64,000 bases of DNA from Geothrix fermentans DSM 14018 (GTDB lineage Bacteria; Acidobacteriota; Holophagae; Holophagales; Holophagaceae). This document shows, piece by piece, positions 7,436 through 16,526 of this stretch. The notes beneath the pieces are model-generated. The model was not told the DNA's origin. It searched no databases and saw nothing but the letters and a program-made list of their open reading frames with translations. Numbering within the stretch: the stretch's first letter is position 1; each line of letters starts with the position of its first letter. Location of the stretch: NCBI RefSeq assembly GCF_000428885.1, contig NZ_AUAU01000007.1:62001-126000 (forward strand), written 5' to 3'. The translations under genes were made by a program, and so were the position numbers.

Positions 7436-9226
7436 GTGACGGAAGCGACAGGCGCGTTCCTCGCCAGCCTCGCGGAACCTGATCAGGTCCACTTCCGCCA
7501 CCTGGCCCTGGTGCGCCCCCAGCTGCCCACGGAGAGCCAGATCTACATGCTGGAGGGCCTGGCCAGGACGCTGGCCTCGCCCCGCCTGCTGACCCTCATG
7601 GCCCGCACGCCCCACTGGCTGGCGCACTGGCCCATCCTCCTGGGCCTGGCCGAGAACGAGGCCACGCCCGAGGCCATCCGCCGCGACCTGGAGATGGTGG
7701 TCTCCCTCTTCGGCCAGATGCGCGAGATGGACCAGGCCCCCGCCCAGGAGAAGGAGGACCGCTCCGAGGCCGTGAAGGCGCTCTACGCCCAGCTGAAGCC
7801 CGACCTGAAGCCCGTGGCCAAGCTGCTGGCGAAGCAGATCGCCCGGACCGTATCCGCCACCGGCACCACCCAGGAGCTGCCCCCCCTGCCCGGCGAGGAT
7901 CCGGACTGGGAGACCCTCACGGCCCTGCCCGAGGCCCCGCCCGCCCAGGTCCAGCCCCCGGCCCAGGTCCTGAACCGGGAGGACCGCCTCGCCCGCGCCC
8001 GCCAGACCGCCCAGCCCGACGAGCTCCTGGGCTTCCTGCTGGATGCGGAGACGGACCTGCGCATGGCCGCGCTCCAGAATCCCCTGATCTCCGAGGATCT
8101 CCTCCGCCGCGCCCTGGCCCAGAGCGCCGTCCCGGAGTTCTTCGAGGATGTCTACGCCGAGGCCCGCTGGTATTTCCGGGACGCGGTGCGGGAGGGCCTC
8201 CGGGAGGCCCCGGGCTGCCCGGCGGATCTCTCCCGCCGCCTGGCCCTCTCGGACCACCTTGTGGCGGCGCTGGAGCGGGGGGCGCCGGACCGGGCCTCCC
8301 TCCGGCGCATCGTGAGCCTGTTCTCCCAGCTGGAGGAGGGCGAGTACCAGTTCGTCACCTACTGGGCCAAGCGGCAGTCTCCGCACCTGCTCCGGGTGGT
8401 GAAGTACTTCTACGACCGCCTGCTCCGCCAGCGCTCGGGCCTCTCCTCGGCGCTGCCGGACCGCAGCGAGGAGGGGCGCTGGGCCAGCCTCGAGGAGCGG
8501 GTCTTCCTCGCCACCCAGGCCACCCAGGAGGACCAGCTCATCCAGGTGCTCAAGGATCCGGACCCCCAGGTGTTCCACCTGGCCCTGGACAACCCCGCCC
8601 TCACCTCCCGCATGCTGGCCTCCACCCTGCCCGCCCTGGACCGGGGCCGGGCCGAGGAGGTGGCGGCGCACGCGGCCTGGCAGGGGGATCCGCTGGTGGC
8701 CGAGACCCTGGTCCACCATCCCCACCTCACGGAGGCCACCGCGCTCCGCCTCATGGCGAACCTGCCGGGCCTCAAGCCCGCCATCGAGATCCTCCGGGAC
8801 CCCCGGCTCCAGCACCTGGAGGTCAAGCGGCAGGCCCTGGAGACCCTCCGCACCCTCTACCTGGGCATGGAGGTGGCCGAGCGGATCGCGGCCCTGCGCA
8901 GCTCCGGCGGCGAGCTCATGCGCCACCTGCCCCAGGAGGTGCTCCAGGACGAGGAGACCCTGCGGCGCATGGTGTCCGACCGTCAGCTGGACCCGGGCAT
9001 CCTCCTCCGCCTGGCCCGCAACAAGCTGACCCCCCGCGCCGTGCTGGAGCAGATCTCCAGCCACCCCGTGCTCATGGCCCACGCCGCAATCATGTCCGAG
9101 CTGCTTCTGAACCCCAAGACGCCGCGGGAGGCCTCCATCCGGATCTGGGGTCTGCTGTCCGAGGCCGAGCAGCAGCAGCTCCTCCGCAGCCCGCACCTCC
9201 CCGCCCCCCTGCGGACCCTCGGGTAA
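7436..9226 (+). CDS. alpha-helical repeat (HEAT/leucine-rich-repeat-variant type) protein, function unknown
   Basis: A 596-residue soluble protein with no signal peptide or membrane segment. From about residue 180 it is built of short helical repeats with a recurring pattern of small and leucine residues around NPL/NPAL/HP motifs (AALQNPLISEDLLRRAL, HLALDNPALTSRMLAS, VAETLVHHPHLTEATALRL, LARNKLTPRAVLEQI), typical of solenoids such as the leucine-rich-repeat variant. The first 150 residues are helical and acidic. GTG at 7436 has GGAGG upstream and follows the HisA-like gene by 11 bp, so they may share a transcript. Solenoids usually bind protein partners; none can be named. Confidence 0.75.
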   Translation: MTEATGAFLASLAEPDQVHFRHLALVRPQLPTESQIYMLEGLARTLASPRLLTLMARTPHWLAHWPILLGLAENEATPEAIRRDLEMVVSLFGQMREMDQAPAQEKEDRSEAVKALYAQLKPDLKPVAKLLAKQIARTVSATGTTQELPPLPGEDPDWETLTALPEAPPAQVQPPAQVLNREDRLARARQTAQPDELLGFLLDAETDLRMAALQNPLISEDLLRRALAQSAVPEFFEDVYAEARWYFRDAVREGLREAPGCPADLSRRLALSDHLVAALERGAPDRASLRRIVSLFSQLEEGEYQFVTYWAKRQSPHLLRVVKYFYDRLLRQRSGLSSALPDRSEEGRWASLEERVFLATQATQEDQLIQVLKDPDPQVFHLALDNPALTSRMLASTLPALDRGRAEEVAAHAAWQGDPLVAETLVHHPHLTEATALRLMANLPGLKPAIEILRDPRLQHLEVKRQALETLRTLYLGMEVAERIAALRSSGGELMRHLPQEVLQDEETLRRMVSDRQLDPGILLRLARNKLTPRAVLEQISSHPVLMAHAAIMSELLLNPKTPREASIRIWGLLSEAEQQQLLRSPHLPAPLRTLG

Positions 9227-9268
9227 ACGGCGGCCCCGCCCCGCCGTAGCCCAAGTCCAGGAGCATCC

Positions 9269-10288
9269 ATGCGCCGCACCGCCGCCATCCTCGTCCCCGC
9301 CGCGGTGGCGCTGCTCTGCCTGCCCTTCGCCGCCTGCCGCCCCAAGCCCCGCGTGCCCGCCTGGGTGCAGGTGGCGCCCGCCGACAGCGTGGCGGCCTTC
9401 TCCGGCGAGGCGGCCTGGATGCTCACCCACAAGGAGATCCAGGCCCTCATCTCCCGCGATCCCATGGCGGAGCGGGCCCTGGACCTCTTCCTCCAGAAGG
9501 CCCGCATCAACCCCCGCACGGAGACAGGCCGGGTGACCTTCCATGTCATCGGCGTGCCGCAGAAGGGCGGGGGAGACCTCCAGAAGGGCCTGGAGCACGT
9601 CCTCATCCAGCTCAACCAGTTCGCGGACCCCACCGCCCTCGTGGCGGCCCTGGCCGAATCCTTCCCCCAGGAGGGGACCCTGCGCCTCCAAGGCCGGGAC
9701 TGGCCCCTCTACGTGATCCTCGACCTCGAGGCCCAGGGCGTGAAGGCCCACATCCGCGCCGCCAGCGACGAGAAGGGACAGCTCTGGATCGGTTCCCTGG
9801 AGGCCCTCCAGCACATGGCCGCCAAGGGTGGCCTCGCGGCCCAGGAGGACGCGGCGCTGGCCGCCGAGTGGATCAGCGCCAAGGCTCCCTTCCAGGGCTA
9901 CCTCCAGCCCGAGGCCCTGCTGGGCGGACTTCGGAAGAACCTGGAGGGCAGCCTCGTGAAGGACCTGCCCCAGGGCGTGAACGCGCTCTTCTGGAGCATC
10001 ACGCCCGGAGAGAAGGATGCGGCCGGGAAGGAGCAGGCCATCCGCTTCGAGCTGGCCCTGGCGGGCACCCCCGAGGGGATCAACCAGGTCACGCCCTGGC
10101 TCCAGCGCCTGGTGGCCGCCGCCAACGCCGTGCAGTCCGGGCCCGGCGCGGCCCCGGAGCTCATGCAGGAGAAGCGCCGGGTGGGCCTGCGCTGTGCCCT
10201 CACCCCGGAGCAGCTCAAGCTGGTGATGGAAAAACTCGGCCAGCCGGGCTTCAGCTTCCCCGTCACCGTCAGGACCCCCAGGGCATGA
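9269..10288 (+). CDS. putative lipoprotein, function unknown
   Basis: Residues 1-23 form a signal peptide ending in PFAAC, a plausible though not ideal lipobox, with Cys23 as the lipidated residue. The mature part (about 316 residues) is mixed alpha/beta and begins with RVPAWVQVAPADSVAAFSG, a pattern seen in secreted proteins that compare models of coverage or proteins of unknown function. I do not recognise the family. ATG 9269 follows GGAG, and the stop overlaps the ATG of the sigma factor gene (ATGA), so it heads the sigma/anti-sigma set. Confidence 0.7.
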   Translation: MRRTAAILVPAAVALLCLPFAACRPKPRVPAWVQVAPADSVAAFSGEAAWMLTHKEIQALISRDPMAERALDLFLQKARINPRTETGRVTFHVIGVPQKGGGDLQKGLEHVLIQLNQFADPTALVAALAESFPQEGTLRLQGRDWPLYVILDLEAQGVKAHIRAASDEKGQLWIGSLEALQHMAAKGGLAAQEDAALAAEWISAKAPFQGYLQPEALLGGLRKNLEGSLVKDLPQGVNALFWSITPGEKDAAGKEQAIRFELALAGTPEGINQVTPWLQRLVAAANAVQSGPGAAPELMQEKRRVGLRCALTPEQLKLVMEKLGQPGFSFPVTVRTPRA

Positions 10289-10875
10289 GCCCGGTCCTGC
10301 CCCCGCCCGCGGACGCCGCCGGCCCCCCGCCGGAGGTGGAGTCCCCGGAATACTGGATGGCCCAGCTCAAGGCCGGCCGGGAGGAGGCGTTGGCCCACCT
10401 CATGGCCCGCTTCGAGCGGCCCCTCTGCGCCTTCCTGCACCGCCGGCTCCAGGGCGAGGCGGGGGTGGTCCAGGAGCTGGCCCAGGAGGTCTTCCTCAAG
10501 TGTCTCCAGCACTGCCAGCGTTTCGAGGAGGGCCGGCCCGTGGCCGCCTGGCTTTTTACGCTGGCGGCTAATGCGGCGACGGATCATCTCCGTAGACGAG
10601 GGCGAGAGGTATCCCCTCCCGAGACCTTTGACGCACCGGACCCCCAGCAGACCTCACCCTGGGAATCCGTGGACCAAAGCCGGCGCATCCAGGCCCTTCG
10701 AGGGGCCCTGGAGGGCCTCACGCCCCGCCAGCGGGCCATGGTCCTGGCCTACTACGTCCACGAGCACCCGGTGAAACGGATCGCCCAGGACCTGGGCTGC
10801 GCCGAAGGCACCGTGAAAGCCACCCTGTTCCAAAGCCTCCAGAAGCTCCGCAAGACCCTTGGACCCCAGCCATGA
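10285..10875 (+). CDS. ECF-type RNA polymerase sigma factor
   Basis: A 196-residue sigma factor. Region 2 (about 40-110) carries FERPLCAFLHRRL, VQELAQEVFLKCLQ and RPVAAWLFTLAANAATDHLRR; region 4 (about 140-190) carries LTPRQRAMVLAYYVHEHPVKRIAQDLGC and EGTVKATLFQSLQKLRK, a helix-turn-helix. Regions 1 and 3 are missing, as in ECF sigma factors. It starts in ATGA overlap with the lipoprotein gene and ends in ATGA overlap with a one-helix membrane protein gene, the usual place for its anti-sigma factor. Regulon unknown. Confidence 0.93.
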   Translation: MSPVLPPPADAAGPPPEVESPEYWMAQLKAGREEALAHLMARFERPLCAFLHRRLQGEAGVVQELAQEVFLKCLQHCQRFEEGRPVAAWLFTLAANAATDHLRRRGREVSPPETFDAPDPQQTSPWESVDQSRRIQALRGALEGLTPRQRAMVLAYYVHEHPVKRIAQDLGCAEGTVKATLFQSLQKLRKTLGPQP

Positions 10876-11558
10876 CCGCCGCCCCCGATCCCAACCGCCT
10901 TGATCCCCAGGAAGAGGCCCGCCGCTTCGAGCTGCTCGAGCGGCCCGAGCTCTGGCCCGACGATCCGGCGCAGCAGGCCGAGCTGGCGGAGCTGCTGGAA
11001 CTCCACCTGGCCCTCGGCGCCCACGGCCCCGCCCTGGCCGAAGGATTGGCCCCGACCCCCCGCACTCGCTGGACCGGCTCCTGGACCCTCGCTGCCGCCG
11101 CCGTCCTCCTGGTGGCCCTGATCCCCGCCGCCTACACTGTGCAGCACACCCAGAGCCTCCGGGCCCAGGCCCGGGACACCGCCCGCCTCGAGCAGCTGGC
11201 CCGGAAGCGCACCCAGGACCGTGCCTGGATCGCCTTCTTCCGGCAGAGCTCCACCCTCCTCCAGGACTTCGAGCAGAACCCCGCCCTGTGCAAGAAGGGC
11301 GAGGAGGACCGGCGCCAGGAGCGCGAGACGGCCATGACGCTGCTGGAGGCCAGCCACCAGCTCGCCGCCCAGGGCGCCCCCCTCCAGGAGGCCGAGGCCA
11401 TCCGCGCCAGCCTGCACACCTGGCTGTCCGAGGTGGCCTTCGAGGACGACTGCCTCAGCGTGGAGCGGGCCCGCGAGCTGCGGCAGTGGGCCGCGGTCCA
11501 CAACCTGGAAGGCCAGGCCGAGCGCATGGAGCGCCGCCTCCGGGGGGCCGACGCATGA
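10872..11558 (+). CDS. single-pass membrane protein, putative anti-sigma factor
   Basis: A 228-residue protein with a soluble acidic N-terminal part (1-70), one membrane helix (about 72-92, WTLAAAAVLLVALIPAAY) and a helical C-terminal part, probably periplasmic, with two Cys (in NPALCKKG and EDDCLSV). The position directly after the ECF sigma gene with ATGA overlap and the topology suit an anti-sigma factor. No zinc HxxxCxxC motif of the ZAS type is seen in the N-terminus, so the assignment rests on context. Confidence 0.6.
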   Translation: MTAAPDPNRLDPQEEARRFELLERPELWPDDPAQQAELAELLELHLALGAHGPALAEGLAPTPRTRWTGSWTLAAAAVLLVALIPAAYTVQHTQSLRAQARDTARLEQLARKRTQDRAWIAFFRQSSTLLQDFEQNPALCKKGEEDRRQERETAMTLLEASHQLAAQGAPLQEAEAIRASLHTWLSEVAFEDDCLSVERARELRQWAAVHNLEGQAERMERRLRGADA

Positions 11559-12385
11559 CCCTGGCCTTCCTGCTGGCCGTGCACGCTGCCGTCCCCGCCA
11601 TGGTGGCGCCCGCCCTGCCGGAACCCGCCGCCCTCGCGCCCGGAGTCCCAGCGGGTCCCGCCGACGCGCTGTTCCGCCAGGGGCGGGATCTCCGCTACGC
11701 CCAGCGCTGGTACGAGGCCGCCCAGGCCTACCGCTCCCTGATCCGGGAGTTCCCCACCTCGGCGCGGGTGCCCGATGCCCGCTACTGGCTGGCCTCCAGC
11801 CTGGAGCAGGACCAGCGCTGGGACGAGGCCGCCGACGCCTACACCGAGTTCCTGGCCAAGCATCCGGACCAGCGCCTGCTGGGCAAGGAAGCCCGGCTCA
11901 ACCGCGTGCGCTGCTGGGGCATCCGCCAGTGGGACAGCGCCTCCGCCCAGGGAGGCCTGATCGCGGCCCTGGGCGACGAGCGCGAGGAGGTCCGCATCGC
12001 CGCCGCCCTCCAGCTGGCCAAGCGCCGGGACCCCCGCGCCGTCCCCGTGCTCCAGGCCGGCCTGCGGGCGGACGCCTCCTCCGAGGCCTGCCGCCTGGCC
12101 CTGCTGTCCATGGGGGTCCAGCCCCAGGCCGCCGGCCCCGCCCAGGGCCGCTTCCTGGTCATCCGCGTGAAGGAGCGGGCCAAGGCCGAGGCCCTGACCG
12201 TGCGGCTCACCCTGGGCCTGGCCCGGGCCGTGGGCGGCTACCTCTCGGACGAGCAGCTGCGCCAGGCCCGGAAGAAGGGCGTGGACCTGGAGCGGCTCAT
12301 GGACCAGGCCGTGAACGCCCCCAAGGGCACGGAGCTCTTCAGCCTCGACGACGGCAAGAGCACCGTCACCGTGACGGTCGAGTAG
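11555..12385 (+). CDS. exported TPR/HEAT-repeat protein
   Basis: 276 residues. A hydrophobic N-terminus (FLLAVHAAVPAMVAPAL) looks like a signal peptide. Two TPR-like repeats follow (about 38-115: ALFRQGRDLRYAQRWYEAAQ, ARYWLASSLEQDQRWDEAAD), as in BamD/YbgF-type envelope proteins, then a HEAT-like stretch (EEVRIAAALQLAKRRDPRAV) and a C-terminal beta segment. It overlaps the putative anti-sigma gene by ATGA, closing a four-gene set of lipoprotein, sigma factor, membrane anti-sigma candidate and periplasmic repeat protein. A role in sensing or executing an envelope response is inference. Confidence 0.7.
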   Translation: MTLAFLLAVHAAVPAMVAPALPEPAALAPGVPAGPADALFRQGRDLRYAQRWYEAAQAYRSLIREFPTSARVPDARYWLASSLEQDQRWDEAADAYTEFLAKHPDQRLLGKEARLNRVRCWGIRQWDSASAQGGLIAALGDEREEVRIAAALQLAKRRDPRAVPVLQAGLRADASSEACRLALLSMGVQPQAAGPAQGRFLVIRVKERAKAEALTVRLTLGLARAVGGYLSDEQLRQARKKGVDLERLMDQAVNAPKGTELFSLDDGKSTVTVTVE

Positions 12386-12413
12386 GCCGGACCGGCTAAG
12401 CTGGTCGCTGACC

Positions 12414-14219
12414 ATGTCGCGAATCCTGCGTTTCTTCAACGACCACCTGCGCGTCCATGCCCCCCTCATCGCGGGGGCCTCCCTGCTCCTGCTCCTGGCC
12501 GGCCTCTGCCAGGGCGCCCTCATCGCCTCCATCCGGTTCGTGTTCGACGACGGCCGGGTCCACGCCCTGTCCGGCGCCCAGACGGGCCTCTTCGGCCAGC
12601 TGGAACACCTGCGGGCCTGGGCCCTGGCCCGCCTGCCCGAGGCCTCCGCCCTGCGCACGGGCCTGCTGGTGCCCCTGGTGCTCGTGTTCCTCTTCGCCCT
12701 GAAGGGCCTGCTGACCTACACCGGCACCCTGCTCATGGTTCGCAGCGGCATCCGCGCCACCCAGGCCTTCCGGGAGCGGCTCTTCGCCCACCTGCTGACC
12801 CAGGAGCCCGCCTTCTTCCAGAAGCACCCCGTGGGCGAGCTCATCACCCGGAGCATCAGTGACGTGGGCGCGGTGCAGGGCATCGCCAGCAACCAGCTGG
12901 CGGAGGCCGTGCGCGAGGTCTGCGTGGCCATCACCATGCTGATCACGGTCCTCTACATGGACTGGAAACTGAGCCTGACACTCTTCCTGGCGGGCCCCCT
13001 GGTGGTACTGCCCGTGAAGAAGCTCAGCCAGCGCATCCGCCGGGTGAACCACCGGAACCAGGAGGCCTCCAGCCGCCTCCTCCAGCGGCTGAAGGAGGTC
13101 TTCAGCAACATCCGCGTGGTGCAGGGCTTCGCCCGGGAGTCCTACGAAGTGAGCCGCTTCCAGCTCCAGAACCAGGAGCTCTACCGCCTGGGCATGAAGA
13201 GCGCCCGGGCCTCCGCCCTCTCCACCCCCATCATGGAGCTGGTGGGGGGCCTCCTCCTGGCCGGCCTCGCCGCCTACGCCGCGGGGCGATTCAAGTCCGG
13301 CACTCTCACCACGGAGAACTTCCTCACCTACATCCTGGCGGTCTACGCCCTCTACGATCCCCTGCGCCGCCTCACCAAGCTCAACAACGAGATCCAGGTG
13401 GCCTCCGCCAGCCTGGACCGCGTCTACGCCATGCTGGACCGGGAACCGGAGCTGCCCCTGAACCCGAGCCCCAGGCCCATGCCCGAGCGGCCCGCCCTGC
13501 TCCGCTTCGAGGGCGTCGCCTTCGCCTACGACGACAAGCACCCCGTCCTCAGGGGCATCGACCTGGAGGTCCGCGCCGGCGAGACCGTGGCCCTGGTGGG
13601 CGGCAGCGGCGGCGGCAAGACCACGCTCGTGAACCTGGTGCCCCGCTTCTTCGATCCCACGGCAGGCCGCCTCACCCTGGACGGCATCGACCTCCGCGAC
13701 TTCGATCCCCGCCAACTGCGGAAGCGCATCGGCATCGTCACCCAGGAGACCCTGCTCTTCATGGACACGGTGCACGACAACATCGCCTACGGCCTGCAGG
13801 CCAGCCGCGAGGCCGTCATCGCCGCCGCGAAGAAGGCCCATGCCCACGATTTCATCGCGGCGCTGCCCCGGGGCTACGACACGCCCCTGGCGGAGACTGG
13901 ATCGAGCCTCAGCGGCGGCCAGCGCCAGCGCCTCGCCATCGCCCGGGCCCTGCTGCAGGACCCGCCCATCCTCATCCTGGACGAGGCCACCAGCGCCCTG
14001 GACACCGAGAGCGAGCGGGCCGTGCAAGCAGCCCTGGAGGCCCTCATGCAGGATCGCACCACGCTGGTGATCGCCCACCGCCTCAGCACCATCCAGCGGG
14101 CCACCCGCATCTGCGCCATGAAGCAGGGCCGCATCGTCGAGCAGGGCACCCACGACGAGTTGCTGGCCCGGGGCGGCGAGTACGCGCGGCTGCACAAGCT
14201 GCAGTTCGCGGAAGCCTGA
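12414..14219 (+). CDS. msbA: ABC exporter with fused membrane and ATPase domains, MsbA-like
   Basis: 601 residues. The N-terminal membrane domain (about 20-320, six helices) is followed by an ATPase domain (about 350-598) with Walker [12 protein letters not shown]-loop TQETLLF, signature LSGGQRQR, Walker [13 protein letters not shown] and the switch His in VIAHRLST. MsbA-type exporters flip lipid A or other lipids across the inner membrane; multidrug exporters have the same layout, so the substrate is not certain. There is no good RBS; TAAGCT at 12397-12402 may be a -10 element giving a very short leader. queA overlaps the stop by one base. Confidence 0.85.
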   Translation: MSRILRFFNDHLRVHAPLIAGASLLLLLAGLCQGALIASIRFVFDDGRVHALSGAQTGLFGQLEHLRAWALARLPEASALRTGLLVPLVLVFLFALKGLLTYTGTLLMVRSGIRATQAFRERLFAHLLTQEPAFFQKHPVGELITRSISDVGAVQGIASNQLAEAVREVCVAITMLITVLYMDWKLSLTLFLAGPLVVLPVKKLSQRIRRVNHRNQEASSRLLQRLKEVFSNIRVVQGFARESYEVSRFQLQNQELYRLGMKSARASALSTPIMELVGGLLLAGLAAYAAGRFKSGTLTTENFLTYILAVYALYDPLRRLTKLNNEIQVASASLDRVYAMLDREPELPLNPSPRPMPERPALLRFEGVAFAYDDKHPVLRGIDLEVRAGETVALVGGSGGGKTTLVNLVPRFFDPTAGRLTLDGIDLRDFDPRQLRKRIGIVTQETLLFMDTVHDNIAYGLQASREAVIAAAKKAHAHDFIAALPRGYDTPLAETGSSLSGGQRQRLAIARALLQDPPILILDEATSALDTESERAVQAALEALMQDRTTLVIAHRLSTIQRATRICAMKQGRIVEQGTHDELLARGGEYARLHKLQFAEA

Positions 14220-15286
14220 TGCTCCGCTCCCAGTTCCACTTCGACCTGCCCCAGGACCTCATCGCGCAGCACCCCGCGCCCGACCGTGACGGCGCGCGAC
14301 TCCTGGTGGTGGATGCCCGCACCGGCCACTGGTCGCACCGGACCATCCGCGACCTGCCGGAGCTCGTACCCGCGGACAGCCTCTGCGTGCCCAACGATGT
14401 GCGGGTGCGTCATGCGCGCCTCTTCCTGAGGCGGGCCGGGGGGGGCGCGGGCGAGGCCCTGCTGCTGCGGAGCCTGGGTCAGGGCCGCTTCGAGGCCATG
14501 GTGAAGCCCGGCGCGCGGCTGAAGCCCGGCGCCTCGGCGGCCGTGGTGGATCCGACCTCCCGGGCTGAACTGGCCCGCCTCGACATCCTCGAGACCCTCC
14601 CCGAGGGCCTGCGGGCCGTGCGGGTGCATGCGGAGCACGGCCTGGACTGGGACGAGATCGACCGCATCGGCCGGCTGCCCCTGCCCCCCTACATCGAGCA
14701 CCTGGCCGAGGACGAGGACGAGACCCGCTACCAGACGGTCTTCGCCGCCCGGGAGGGCGAGGCCGTGGCCGCGCCCACGGCCGGACTCCACTTCACGCCC
14801 GAGCTCATCGCGGCCCTGGAAGCCCGCGGCTGCGGCTGGCATCCCGTGCGGCTCCATGTGGGCCTGGGCACCTTCCGGCCCATGACCGCCGAGCGGCTGG
14901 AAGACCACGCCATGCACGAGGAGCGCTTCGAGATCCCCGAGGCCACGGCGGCGGTCCTGGAGCCGGTGTTGCGCGACCGCTCGCGCCCCGTGCTCTGCGT
15001 GGGGACCACGTCGCTGCGCACCCTGGAGGGCGCCTGGGACGGGAGGCAGCTCACGCGGGAAGGGGCCACGCGCCTCTTCATCACGCCCGGCTACCGGCTC
15101 CGCACCGCGGACCATCTGCTGACCAACTTCCACCTGCCTGAGAGCACCCTCTTCGTGCTGATCTCGGCGCTCCTGGGCCTCGACCTGGCCCGGGCCGCCT
15201 ACGCCGAGGCCGTGCGCGAGCGGTACCGGTTCTTCAGCTACGGCGACGCCATGCTGGTCCTGAACGCCCGCCGGGTGGCGGAGTAA
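14219..15286 (+). CDS. queA: S-adenosylmethionine:tRNA ribosyltransferase-isomerase
   Basis: Transfers and isomerises the ribosyl part of SAM onto preQ1-modified tRNA to form epoxyqueuosine. The 355-residue sequence shows the family order: FHFDLPQDLIAQHPAPDRD, SLCVPNDVRVRHARL, LPPYIEHLAEDEDETRYQTVFA, VAAPTAGLHFTPEL, HVGLGTFRP and TDHLLTNFHLPESTLFVLISAL. It starts at ATG 14219 in TGATG overlap with the ABC exporter, so translation is probably coupled. No tgt or other queuosine gene is in the window. Confidence 0.97.
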   Translation: MLRSQFHFDLPQDLIAQHPAPDRDGARLLVVDARTGHWSHRTIRDLPELVPADSLCVPNDVRVRHARLFLRRAGGGAGEALLLRSLGQGRFEAMVKPGARLKPGASAAVVDPTSRAELARLDILETLPEGLRAVRVHAEHGLDWDEIDRIGRLPLPPYIEHLAEDEDETRYQTVFAAREGEAVAAPTAGLHFTPELIAALEARGCGWHPVRLHVGLGTFRPMTAERLEDHAMHEERFEIPEATAAVLEPVLRDRSRPVLCVGTTSLRTLEGAWDGRQLTREGATRLFITPGYRLRTADHLLTNFHLPESTLFVLISALLGLDLARAAYAEAVRERYRFFSYGDAMLVLNARRVAE

Positions 15287-15353
15287 AGCCCGGGGGCTCT
15301 ACGGAGCCTGGCCCCGGCGAGGCGTTCACGCCATGGTCGGGTTGGTGCGCGTC

Positions 15354-15701
15354 CTACAAGTAATCCACGAACTGGTGGATCACCGGGATCCGGTGCCGCT
15401 TGCCCTTGGTGCCCTGCAGGATGCTCGTCACGGACATGCCCAGGCACCAGAGCAGCCACAGAGGCAGGAAGAACCGGATGGAGACGGCGCCGAAGATGGG
15501 GAAGAGGCCCAGGATGAGCATGGCCAGGGTCACCGCGCACTCCGCGAAGGCCAGGATCACGCCCTGGCGCGCGTGCCACAGCAGCTCCGCGTCCTCCCGG
15601 TTGCGCATGTAGGGCAGGAAGGCCCAGGGCCCCGCGTAGCAGAGGATCAGGTCTCGCAGGCGCTCCCCCACGTAGAGGGGAGTCGGGGCATCCAGGGGCA
15701 C
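15354..15701 (-). CDS. small membrane protein, DUF4870/Tic20-like
   Basis: 115 residues with three hydrophobic stretches (RDLILCYAGPWAFLPYM, VILAFAECAVTLAMLILGLF, FFLPLWLLWCLGMSVTSIL) and the WHARQG segment common in DUF4870-type membrane proteins. GTG at 15701 has GGAGG upstream, a good reason to choose it. It follows the TauE gene by 36 bp on the same strand. Function unknown. Confidence 0.75.
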   Translation of the reverse strand: MPLDAPTPLYVGERLRDLILCYAGPWAFLPYMRNREDAELLWHARQGVILAFAECAVTLAMLILGLFPIFGAVSIRFFLPLWLLWCLGMSVTSILQGTKGKRHRIPVIHQFVDYL

Positions 15702-15737
15702 GGCAACCTCCGGAACGAGGATAGCGCAAGGAGGGGC

Positions 15738-16526
15738 CTACCGGCCCCGCAGGACCACCAGCAGGGCCATGAGGAGCACCACCACGGCGTAGCTCTGCTT
15801 CAGCTTCGCCCCCTGGATGCGGGTGGCCACGCGGGCGCCCCCCAGGGCCCCGGCGGCGAAGCCCACGGCCACCCCCGCGATGACCGTCCAGGGCAGGCCG
15901 CCCTGGGCCTTGGCATAGACGTAGACGCCGGGCAGGCCGATGGGCGGCAGCAGCATGACCAGGCTGGTGAGCTGGGCCTCGTGCTGGGTCATGCGGAAGC
16001 GGGAGGCCAGGAGCGGGATCACCACCACGGCCCCGCCCAGGCCCGTGAGACCCGAGACCACGCCCGCCAGGAGGCCGATGGGCAGGCCCGATCCCCAGAG
16101 CCCCCGTGACAGGTCCAGGGGCTCCACCGTGCGGTCCACGGCCGGGGGTTCGCGCCGCCGGAAGGTCTTGAGGGCCAGGATCACCAGGAAGGCCGCGTAG
16201 CCCCAGCGCAGGGGCTCGGAGGGAATCAGGTTGGCGGCCACGGAGCCGCCGTAGATGCCGAAGAGGAAGGCCAGCACCAGCACGCCCACCAGCTTCAGGC
16301 TCGTGTGGATGCCCTGGCTGCGGTACTGCAGCACGGCGGGGAGGCCCGTGGGCAGGAGCATGGCCGCCAGGGTGGCTCCTTGCGCGCGGTGCTGATCCAG
16401 GTGCAGCACGAGACCGAGGAGGGGCACCATCACCACGCCGCCCCCCACGCCGAAGAGGCCCGACAGCAGGCCCCCGCAGAGGCCCGTGCCCAGACCCGCC
16501 AGCAGGTGGTTCGGATCGGCGGTCAC
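15738..16526 (-). CDS. TauE/SafE family sulfite/anion exporter-like permease
   Basis: 262 residues, about eight membrane helices. The family pattern is seen twice, as expected from its internal duplication: GLLSGLFGVGGGVVMVPLL near the N-terminus and GVVSGLTGLGGAVVVIPLL in the second half. GTG at 16526 overlaps the esterase stop (GTGA) and has GGAGG upstream, so the two genes are translationally coupled. TauE proteins move sulfite, sulfoacetate or other organic anions; the substrate here is unknown. Confidence 0.9.
   Translation of the reverse strand: MTADPNHLLAGLGTGLCGGLLSGLFGVGGGVVMVPLLGLVLHLDQHRAQGATLAAMLLPTGLPAVLQYRSQGIHTSLKLVGVLVLAFLFGIYGGSVAANLIPSEPLRWGYAAFLVILALKTFRRREPPAVDRTVEPLDLSRGLWGSGLPIGLLAGVVSGLTGLGGAVVVIPLLASRFRMTQHEAQLTSLVMLLPPIGLPGVYVYAKAQGGLPWTVIAGVAVGFAAGALGGARVATRIQGAKLKQSYAVVVLLMALLVVLRGR

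Noticed and set aside
7178-9814. Very long open frame on the minus strand opposite the HisA-like and solenoid genes
   Set aside because: It is the GC-rich antisense shadow of real genes: composition is full of Gly, Arg and His with no domain, and the plus-strand genes have clear motifs and RBSs. Similar long shadows lie opposite the kinase, ABC, DUF5916, aspartase and permease genes.
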